Source: Glandiceps talaboti
Lineage: Eukaryota; Hemichordata; Enteropneusta; Spengelidae
Length of the DNA: 64,000 bases
Direction of reading: 5' to 3'
Assembly: GCF_964340395.1 (NCBI RefSeq)
Contig: NC_135560.1
Location: 2,227,501-2,291,500, forward strand
Shown piece after piece: positions 55,325 to 64,000 of this stretch (position 1 is the first letter of the stretch; every line of letters starts with the position of its first letter). A program made the position numbers and the translations under genes. The notes under the pieces are model-generated. The model did no database searches and was not told the DNA's origin. It worked only from the letters and a program-made list of their open reading frames with translations.

Positions 55325-58290
55325 GTAATATAATGAGGAGGGGAGCTAATAACCAGTGGCTGTAATGAGGAGGGGAGCTAATAACCAATGGCTGTAATGG
55401 GGAGGGAGAGCTACTAACCAGTGACTGTAATGGGGAGGGGGAGCTAATAACCAGTGTGTGTAATGAGGAGGGGAGCTACTAACCAGTGTGTGTAATGAGG
55501 AGGGGAGCTAATAACCAGTGTGTGTAATGGGAAGGGGGAGCTAATAACCAGTGTGTGTAATGGGGAGGGAGAGCTAATAACCAGTGTGTGTAATGGGGAG
55601 GGAGAGCTAATAACCAGTGTGTGTAATGGGGAGGGGGAGCTAATAACCAGTGTGTGTAATGGGGAGGGGGAGCTAATAACCAGTGTGTGTAATGGGGAGG
55701 GAGAGCTAATAACCAGTGTGTGTAATGGGGAGGGAGAGCTAATAACCAGTGTGTGTAATGGGGAGGGAGAGCTAATAACCAGTGTGTGTAATGGGGAGGG
55801 AGAGCTACTAACCAATGGCTGTAATGGGGAGGGGGAGCTACTAACCAATGGCTGTAATGGGGAGGGAGAGCTACTAACCAATGGCTGTAATGGGGAGGGA
55901 GAGCTACTAACCAATGGCTGTAATGGGGAGGGAGAGCTAATAACCAGTGACTGTAATGGGGAGGGAGAGCTACTAACCAATGGCTGTAATGGGGAGGGAG
56001 AGCTACTAACCAATGGCTGTAATGGGGAGGGAGAGCTACTAACCAGTGACTGTAATGGGGAGGGGGAGCTACTAACCAATGGCTGTAATGGGGAGGGAGA
56101 GCTACTAACCAATGGCTGTAATGGGGAGGGGGAGCTACTAACCAGTGACTGTAATGGGGAGGGGAGCTACTAACCAATGGCTGTAATGGGGAGGGGGAGC
56201 TACTAACCAATGGCTGTAATGGGGAGGGGAGCTACTAACCAATGGCTGTAATGGGGAGGGAGAGCTACTAACCAATGGCTGTAATGGGGAGGGAGAGCTA
56301 CTAACCAGTGACTGTAATGGGGAGGGGGAGCTACTAACCAATGGCTGTAATGGGGAGGGAGAGCTACTAACCAATGGCTGTAATGGGGAGGGGGAGCTAC
56401 TAACCAGTGACTGTAATGGGGAGGGGAGCTACTAACCAATGGCTGTAATGGGGAGGGGAGCTACTAACCAATGGCTGTAATGGGGAGGGAGAGCTAATAA
56501 CCAGTGTGTGTAATGGGGAGGGGAGCTACTAACCAATGGCTGTAATGGGGAGGGGGAGCTACTAACCAGTGTGTGTAATGGGGAGGGAGAGCTAATAACC
56601 AGTGTGTGTAATGGGGAGGGGAGCTACTAACCAATGGCTGTAATGGGGAGGGGGAGCTACTAACCAGTGTGTGTAATGGGGAGGGGAGCTACTAACCAAT
56701 GGCTGTAATGGGGAGGGGAGCTACTAACCAATGGCTGTAATGGGGAGGGGGAGCTACTAACCAGTGACTGTAATGGGGAGGGGAGCTACTAACCAATGGC
56801 TGTAATGGGGAGGGGAGCTACTAACCAATGGCTGTAATGGGGAGGGAGAGCTAATAACCAGTGTGTGTAATGGGGAGGGAGAGCTAATAACCAGTGTGTG
56901 TAATGGGGAGGGAGAGCTAATAACCAGTGGCTGTAATGGGGAGGGGAGCTACTAACCAATGGCTGTAATGGGGAGGGAGAGCTACTAACCAGTGACTGTA
57001 ATGGGGAGGGGGAGCTAATAACCAGTGTGTGTAATGGGGAGGGGGAGCTACTAACCAGTGACTGTAATGGGGAGGGAGAGCTACTAACCAGTGACTGTAA
57101 TGGGGAGGGAGAGCTACTAACCAATGGCTGTAATGGGGAGGGGGAGCTACTAACCAGTGACTGTAATGGGGAGGGAGAGCTACTAACCAATGGCTGTAAT
57201 GGGGAGGGGGAGCTAATAACCAGTGTGTGTAATGAGGAGGGGAGCTAATAACCAGTGTGTGTAATGGGAAGGGGGAGCTAATAACCAGTGTGTGTAATGG
57301 GGAGGGAGAGCTAATAACCAGTGTGTGTAATGGGGAGGGGGAGCTAATAACCAGTGTGTGTAATGGGGAGGGAGAGCTAATAACCAGTGTGTGTAATGGG
57401 GAGGGGGAGCTAATAACCAGTGTGTGTAATGGGGAGGGAGAGCTAATAACCAGTGTGTGTAATGGGGAGGGGGAGCTACTAACCAATGGCTGTAATGGGG
57501 AGGGGAGCTACTAACCAATGGCTGTAATGGGGAGGGAGAGCTAATAACCAGTGTGTGTAATGGGGAGGGGAGCTAATAACCAGTGTGTGTAATGGGGAGG
57601 GAGAGCTAATAACCAGTGTGTGTAATGGGGAGGGAGAGCTAATAACCAGTGTGTGTAATGGGGAGCTAATAACCAGTGTGTGTAATGGGGAGCTAATAAC
57701 CAGTGTGTGTAATGGGGAGCTAATAACCAGTGTGTGTAATGGGGAGCTAATAACCAGTGTGTGTAATGGGGAGGGAGAGCTAATAACCAGTGTGTGTAAT
57801 GGGGAGCTAATAACCAGTGTGTGTAATGGGGAGCTAATAACCAGTGTGTGTAATGGGGAGGGGGAGCTAATAACCAGTGTGTGTAATGGGGAGGGAGAGC
57901 TAATAACCAGTGTGTGTAATGGGGAGGGAGAGCTAATAACCAGTGTGTGTAATGGGGAGCTAATAACCAGTGTGTGTAATGGGGAGCTAATAACCAGTGT
58001 GTGTAATGGGGAGCTAATAACCAGTGTGTGTAATGGGGAGGGGGAGCTACTAACCAATGGCTGTAATGGGGAGGGAGAGCTACTAACCAGTGACTGTAAT
58101 GGGGAGGGGGAGCTTATAACCAGTGACTGTAATGAGGAGGGGAGCTAATAACCAGTGACTGTAATGGGGAGGGAGAGCTACTAACCAATGGCTGTAATGG
58201 GGAGGGGGAGCTAATAACCAGTGTGTGTAATGGGAAGGGGGAGCTAATAACCAGTGTGTGTAATGGGGAGCTAATAACCAGTGAATGACA
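55325..58290. repeat. Satellite, 33 bp unit, about 90 copies
   Basis: The unit contains TAATGGGGAGGGAGAGCTAA then TAACCAGTGTGTG. Two main variants, CCAGTGTGTG and CCAATGGCTG, form blocks. A short unit lacking the second G-rich half (about 26 bp) is clustered at 57655-58030. Strong purine/pyrimidine strand asymmetry. The 33 bp length gives open frames on both strands, which are not genes. Confidence 0.95.
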
Positions 58291-59658
58291 TCTGGATTTT
58301 AAATGGCAGATTTTAAAATATTGTTTAGTTTAAAAAAACAATACTAGTATATACAATAGTAATCTACAAAACCTAAATTCTATTACTGAATGTACAAACC
58401 ATTGAGGGAGCCATTGAAAATATTGAAGACAGAGACAGTATCCAACATGATGTGACAATTGAGATTGGAGTTGCTTATGTGAATCCAGGAATGACTGAAA
58501 GTACACAGGACTTGAGAACACACAATGGAGCAACAAAAAGAGGACAGTAATTTGGCTTAAGTTTCGTTTGTGGAAATGTGGAGACTATTGGCTCTGTCAG
58601 AAGCAGACAAGGTCAATTCAAGCTGAAAGTACCAAAGTATAAAATCTTGGAAAAGTTTCATATTAGCTGTGTTGTGTTGTATGAATCAAAACATTTTGCA
58701 AAGAGTGGTTGATAAGAGTCAATGACTTTATTTAATGTAAAAGTATGTACCAGTGATAATGTGTATCATTGCTCACACGTTATTGGTATTTTACAGTGTA
58801 ATGCTAAAACATCTAATTTATTGCATATCTGTATGCAAATGAGGATATCATCATTACATGTACACAATCACATGACCACACAATTGTATTTTGTATAAAA
58901 TTTAGCATTTTGGGTAAACATATATTTAATGAGTGCAGAATCCTATAATGCCTATGGATACTCTGGATATTGTGCCCAGGTTGTCCATGCAGTGTTTTCT
59001 GTGCTCTACTTTATAATCTTCTCTATTTCACTTGCTATGCTCATGAAAGTATGGCCGTAGAGAGCACTGCACCCCAGGGGCGGTACCAGTGGCAAGCTCT
59101 GGTAGGGGTGTGTGGCCAGTGGTGGGACCCATTTTAGACCCATTTCAACCAAAAATCAATACCCCATTTTAGACCATTACAGGTTTTTAAAGATTAAAAC
59201 TTAGACTTAAAATACATACTACAAGATTTCGTCTACATTCAGTGACTGCAGAGAATGACATTGACAACAGTTTGGCTTTCTAAAACTTTATTCAGAGAAT
59301 GAAGTAAAGGCAATATGGTTTGTTTGTTTGTTTGTTTTATTAAAATTATACAACCACTTGACATAATTTATACAGCATATACACATGGTCATCATATACA
59401 TATAAAGTACATTACCAGATAGTCCAAATAATAGATTTACTTTTTACCTATAAATTACATTTGTTTTGATTGGCATGTACACTGTCTAGCACTCATACCT
59501 TAACAATTGATGTAATCATACAGTTCAATATTCTACTAGTACTATGGCATACATTGATACAAGTATAACTGGCTTTGGCATATTAAGTACAGGTTTTAAC
59601 ACCTAGCAAAACTGCTTTACATTTTATTGCGTTTGTCTGCCATGTGTCTAAAATATTC
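58291..59658. other. Non-coding stretch
   Basis: A plus-strand open frame at about 58392-58550 (containing IENIEDRDSIQHDVTIEIGV) lacks a clear acceptor and was not called. A (TTTG)n run lies near 59318-59338. Nothing else recognised. Confidence 0.4.
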
Positions 59659-60355
59659 ATAGCTAACTAACATATACCTTACAGTGTGTGGTATTCTCAT
59701 AGGAGGTCATTAGCTAGCTAACATATACCTTACAGTCTGTGGTATTCTCATAGGAGGTCATTAGCTAGCTAACATATACCTTACAGTGTGTGGTATTCTC
59801 ATAGGAGGTCATTAGCTAGCTAACATATACCTTACAGTGTGTGGTATTCTCATAGGAGGTCATTAGCTAGCTAACATATACCTTACAGTGTGTGGTATTC
59901 TCATAGGAGGTCATTAGCTAGCTAACATATACCTTACAGTCTGTGGTATTCTCATAGGAGGTCATTAGCTAGCTAACATATACCTTACAGTGTGTGGTAT
60001 TCTCATAGGAGGTCATTAGCTAGCTAACATATACCTTACAGTGTGTGGTATTCTCATAGGAGGTCATTAGCTAGCTAACATATACCTTACAGTGTGTGGT
60101 ATTCTCATAGGAGGTAATTAGCTAGCTAACATATACCTTACAGTGTGTGGTATTCTCATAGGAGGTCATTAGCTAGCTAACATATACCTTACAGTGTGTG
60201 GTATTCTCATAGGAGGTCATTAGCTAGCTAACATATACCTTACAGTGTGTGGTATTCTCATAGGAGGTCATTAGCTAGCTAACATATACCTTACAGTGTG
60301 TGGTATTCTCATAGGAGGTCATTAGCTAGCTAACATATACCTTACAGTCTGTGGC
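59659..60355. repeat. Minisatellite, 51 bp unit, about 14 copies
   Basis: The unit contains CATTAGCTAGCTAACATATA, CCTTACAGTGTGTGGTATTC and TCATAGGAGGT. It is highly homogeneous, with sporadic GTGTGTGG/GTCTGTGG differences. TAGCTAGCTA is a local palindrome. Confidence 0.95.
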
Positions 60356-60845
60356 TCATCTCATTGTGTATAATGTATACACAGTTTCTACAACTATTGC
60401 GGGTGATATATTCAAATAAAATAATAAAATGACTTTGTAAAAGTCACTGATTATAAAAATGTCTAATAGTAATAGTATCTTTCAATTACATGGTAGAAAT
60501 GTCAAAATTGTCTACATTATAAATGTCATACATTATTATAAATCTTTTTGTTTCCAATTTTATCAAAATATGTCTTATTCTTCCTACACAAAGATTACCT
60601 ATAAAAGTATAGTAAGTGATTATCTGAAGGCAAGATACGTGTGATGGTACAAATAGTGGTGATGTCACTGTGTGTATTCTGCAAGCTAATTCTGAATGTG
60701 TTAATATAATGTAGCAGCACTCTATTTTTAGAGGTTCTATATTGAAAACAGGATTATATGCCATGATGGCTTTGAGCTCGTGGTCACCTTGTAAAGGTGG
60801 CTGCTAATAGTTCTGTGGTCAGAAGTCAAAAAGGCAGGTCTTAGG

Positions 60846-61277
60846 TAGTCTAGTTCCAAACAGGACAGTGTATTACGTATTAAAAACTTCATTACACTTT
60901 TCCAGTCTAGTCAAGGTCCCCAACAATTGCACATAAATTCTGTGCTCCTCCCACAGGACTCATATAAACATGACGTCCTCGTGTACCCATGTGATCTTAG
61001 TCTAAACAGACTGGAGGAGGAGTTGGACATTTGCATATCATTATTACGTGCTTAATTCCCGCGTTAGTCAAAACATGGTCAAAACAGCTGTATCAAATGT
61101 ATTAATGAGCGATGACGACAGCCTGTCAATTTGTGATGGATTACTACCAACATGTGCCATATATTGTTCTTTGGTCACCATGACATTGAAATACCTTTCG
61201 TTAGGACCTTGACTAGACTGGAAAAGCGTAATGACATTTTCAATACGTAATACACTGTCCTGTTTGCAACTAGACTA
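60846..61277. mobile_element. 432 bp MITE with long inverted termini and 9 bp flanking direct repeat
   Basis: The left end TAGTCTAGTTCCAAACAGGA and following sequence to about 60917 is inverted at about 61205-61277 with few mismatches (inverted repeat of about 70 bp). GGTCTTAGG lies on both sides (60837-60845 and 61278-61286), a probable 8-9 bp target duplication as in hAT-type elements. There is no ORF. Confidence 0.85.
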
Positions 61278-61604
61278 GGTCTTAGGCTATATACTGTTTA
61301 TATATTAACGAAATGTAAAGCATCAGTTTACACTATAAACTTTATTTAAACAATCTAACAGTACTGAAGTTATCGATGGCAGTAAATGCATTCATGCATT
61401 CATCAGTGTGACTTGGAGCTGTCTAGATGCTAGCCTCTGTATTGTAGTGTAACACTGTCAATGCTGAGAACTCAGATAATTAACACAATATTAATGATTG
61501 TCACTTTCAAACAGACATCAATCTTACAAAACAAATATATAACAAACATGACATGACATTACACCATAGAAACTGTGGAAATGCTGCATTTCAAGTAGTA
61601 TATC

Positions 61605-62125
61605 TCAATATAGAAGACTTAGATTCATTGTATACAAAGTAGCTCATTATACACAGACTTAGATTCATTGCATACAAAGTAGGTCATTATACACAGACTT
61701 AGATTCATTGCTTACAAAGTTACCCATACTTAGACTTATCATACAAAGTGGCTCATACAAAGACTTAGATTCATTGCATACAAAGTAGCTCATTATACAC
61801 AGACTTAGATTCATTGCATACAAAGTGGCTCATACAAAGACTTAGATTCATTGCATACAAAGTAGCTTATTATACACAGACTTAGATTCATTGCATACAA
61901 AGTAGCTCATTATACACAGACTTAGATTCATTGCATACAAAGTAGCTCATTATACACAGACTTAGATTCATTGCATACAAAGTAGCTCATTATACACAGA
62001 CTTAGATTCATTGCATACAAAGTAGCTCATTATACACAGACTTAGATTCATTGCATACATTGCATACAAAGTAGCTAACAATACAGACTTAGATTCATTG
62101 CATACAAAGCAACTCATTATACATA
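61605..62125. repeat. Minisatellite, 40 bp unit, about 13 copies
   Basis: The unit contains CATTGCATACAAAGTAGCTC and ATTATACACAGACTTAGATT. Some units are shortened (GTGGCTCATACAAAGACTTAG). One unit repeats CATACATTG twice (about 62053). Confidence 0.9.
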
Positions 62126-62529
62126 TTCAATGTAATGTGTACACTTCAACAGTAGTGCCTACAAGTCTTTGTAGAAGACATAGTCCCCTACAATATTCTA
62201 CTTCTGTTTGACTATTATGGATGAATTGTTTGTTTTATTGAACTTTTTAAACTCAGAATAGTAGAATAGAAATTGATACTTCAACTCAGGTCAAGATTAG
62301 GTTTGAAAGAAATTGATCACTTAAATACCCCAAAGTGTAAAATCATATAGCACAATACACAAGAATGGCTTAATTTTGCTAAAAGATCCTGAAGGTCAAG
62401 GTCAAGGGGAAACTGTCAAGGTCCTCCCTGATAATAAAGGACTAGACACTTTGAATGATGTCTCTTTGTCTTATATGGTTCTGGAGCTGCTGCACAAATC
62501 ATTAATTTCTAAAAAAAAAAAAATATGGC
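62126..62529. other. Non-coding spacer
   Basis: AT-rich. The small open frame at 62376-62585 runs into repeat sequence and has no recognisable features. Confidence 0.4.
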
Positions 62530-63190
62530 TGTCACTCAGTAAAAATAATGCTAATGGCATTGTAGCACAACTGTACAATTTTTAAAAATGTTTACCCACA
62601 TGCTGATCCATGCTAGGTAAAGGTCATTAGGTGTTCAATTGCTGAATGATTATCCAGTTCCCTATCCAAACCTGATGTTATCAGTCTGAAATTTGGTGGG
62701 AACACACTTTGGGGTGTTAACTGAAATTAAGAATTCTTTGTGACATGATGGGCCAATCAGTGATATGCAAATTAGGGATAAGAATGTGGTTTGTTAGGTC
62801 AAAATTATAAAATTAAAAAACTACTGGGCAGATTGGGTTGAAATTTACTGGGAATGCATCTTGAAGTGTGTAGATGAAGGTGTATTCACAACATGATGAT
62901 CCCATTAGCGATATGCAAATTAGGTCTAAAAATCTCTCTCAATTTTGGTCAAAAACTTGATGGGAATGTTTCTGGAGGTATTATTCTGCAGTTATTTTTC
63001 AAAATGTTTTGACTCAACAAAATGACATACATATGTCCATCACCTTTGTGCCAAGTTTGAATGAAATTGGATATTGCATGTCAGAGAAATGGTGTATTAT
63101 GGATGCACACAATATGCATGGAGACAGACGTATGAACAGATGGACGGAGCCTATTGTAATAGTTCACCCTTTGGTGAGCTTATAAACTAA
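62530..63190. repeat. Dispersed repeat family copy with two ATGCAAATTAGG cores
   Basis: GGCATTGTAGCACAACTGTA and CACATGCTGATCCATGCTA match 37270-37340 in the same orientation. ATATGCAAATTAGG occurs at about 62763 and 62910. It ends with a GACAGACG...GATGGACGGAGCC segment like other copies. Confidence 0.7.
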
Positions 63191-63520
63191 GTCTACATAC
63201 TAATCAATTATGTCATAATGACTTGTTTTTCAGCAAACAAAATCTGTATTGATTTGATGTTGAAAACTAAAATTTGTAGTAGTGGACGGAAAAGACAGTG
63301 TTAGACATCAGGAAGCCTCTCAATTAGACCAAGTAAAATACCTTCAACAAATTTGAAAATAAAAGATGCATGATTGCTCTTTTGGTTGGCTGAAAAAAAA
63401 CCTTGAACTTTTACTGCGTTGGTACTAAAACAGCAATGCCATGTAGAAAATTTGTACATATCTGTTACCATAACAACAACAGTAGAAAACATGACTGTAA
63501 GAGTTCACTGTAAAATTTCA
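63191..63520. other. Non-coding spacer
   Basis: No supported gene or repeat. Confidence 0.4.
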
Positions 63521-63995
63521 GCATGGTTTGTGTCAAAGTTCAGTGGACAAGTCAGCATGGTTTGTGTCAAAGTTCAGTGGACAAGTCAGCATGGTTTGTG
63601 TCAAAGTTCAGTGGACATGTCAGCATGGTTTGTGTCAAAGTTCAGTGGACAAGTCAGCATGGTTTGTGTCAAAGTTCAGTGGACAAGTCAGCATGGTTTG
63701 TGTCAAAGTTCAGTGGACAAGTCAGCATGGTTTGTGTCAAAGTTCAGTGGACAAGTCAGCATGGTTTGTCTCAAAGTTCAGTGGACAAGTCAGCATGGTT
63801 TGTGTCAAAGTTCAGTGGACAAGTCAGCATGGTTTGTGTCAAAGTTCAGTGGACAAGTCAGCATGGTTTGTGTCAAAGTTCAGTGGACAAGTCAGCATGG
63901 TTTGTGTCAAAGTTCAGTGGACAAGTCAGCATGGTTTGTGTCAAAGTTCAGTGGACAAGTCAGCATGGTTTGTGTCAAAGTTCAGTGGACAATTC
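63521..63995. repeat. Minisatellite, 34 bp unit, about 14 copies, reaching the window end
   Basis: The unit contains CATGGTTTGTGTCAAAGTTC then AGTGGACAAGTCAG. It is nearly invariant, with single differences such as GTCTCAAAG and ACATGTCAG. The 158-codon plus-strand open frame arises because three 34 bp units make 102 bp without a stop. Confidence 0.95.
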
Positions 63996-64000
63996 ATGAT

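Noticed and set aside
55444-58148. Many open frames of 70-240 codons (SSPSPLQ, HYSHWLVA, CNGEGELIT repeats)
   Set aside because: The 33 bp satellite is open in several frames on both strands, so none is evidence of a gene.
58390-58550. Plus-strand open frame containing IENIEDRDSIQHDVTIEIGV
   Set aside because: Composition is protein-like, but there is no convincing acceptor, start codon or partner exon.
16420-64000. Regularly repeated short units resembling CRISPR arrays
   Set aside because: Units are contiguous tandem copies without unique spacers, and the context is eukaryotic.

Overview
The window is AT-rich eukaryotic nuclear DNA. Genes are split by introns with GT/AG boundaries, coding density is low, microsatellites are common and the tandem and inverted repeats are very dense. 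There are no bacterial signals such as operons, Shine-Dalgarno sites or CRISPR arrays. The ZNF592/687/532-type gene, the ER JmjC/EF-hand gene and the repeat style fit a marine invertebrate; a deuterostome such as a hemichordate or amphioxus is plausible. The species cannot be fixed from sequence alone.

Layout. (1) 1-1,513: two divergent gene fragments. A minus-strand gene runs off the left edge (exons 139-294 and 499 to about 655). A plus-strand Cys-rich ORF lies at 1,049-1,513. Both look like members of repeated, probably mobile-element-associated invertebrate families. (2) 2,247-9,439: a phase-consistent chain of plus-strand exons of an unrecognised protein, with a 2.36 kb inverted-repeat element in its large intron. 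(3) 9,440-20,287: repeats only. They comprise an interspersed family, a decayed non-LTR retrotransposon 3' end, and three large satellites (63, 45 and 37 bp units), one interrupted by a clean MITE insertion. (4) 20,288-40,950, minus strand: a complete seven-exon gene for a 406-residue ER-lumenal JmjC (cupin_8) oxygenase with signal peptide, H-x-D...K...H active-site residues, EF-hand and C-terminal HDEL. Its introns hold satellites of 50, 39, 57 and 20 bp units; the 57 bp unit was copied from the exon 5 splice acceptor. (5) 40,951-50,380, plus strand: a ZNF592/ZNF687/ZNF532-like multi-zinc-finger gene, apparently head-to-head with the JmjC gene. Its main coding exon is 44,439-47,891, and a decayed duplicate of its start site lies 88 bp upstream. 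Its 3' flank is minisatellite. (6) 50,381-64,000: no convincing gene. It holds a 1.6 kb element whose inverted copy lies in JmjC intron 5, satellites of 38, 46, 33, 51, 40 and 34 bp units, a 432 bp MITE with a 9 bp direct flanking repeat, and more copies of the dispersed family.

Roughly one third of the window is tandem arrays of at least 13 unrelated unit sequences. Most long open frames inside them are side effects of unit lengths that are multiples of three or lack stop codons; they were not called as genes. The three better-supported protein genes do not form an evident pathway. The JmjC protein should act in the ER lumen, and the zinc-finger protein is expected to be nuclear and chromatin-associated.
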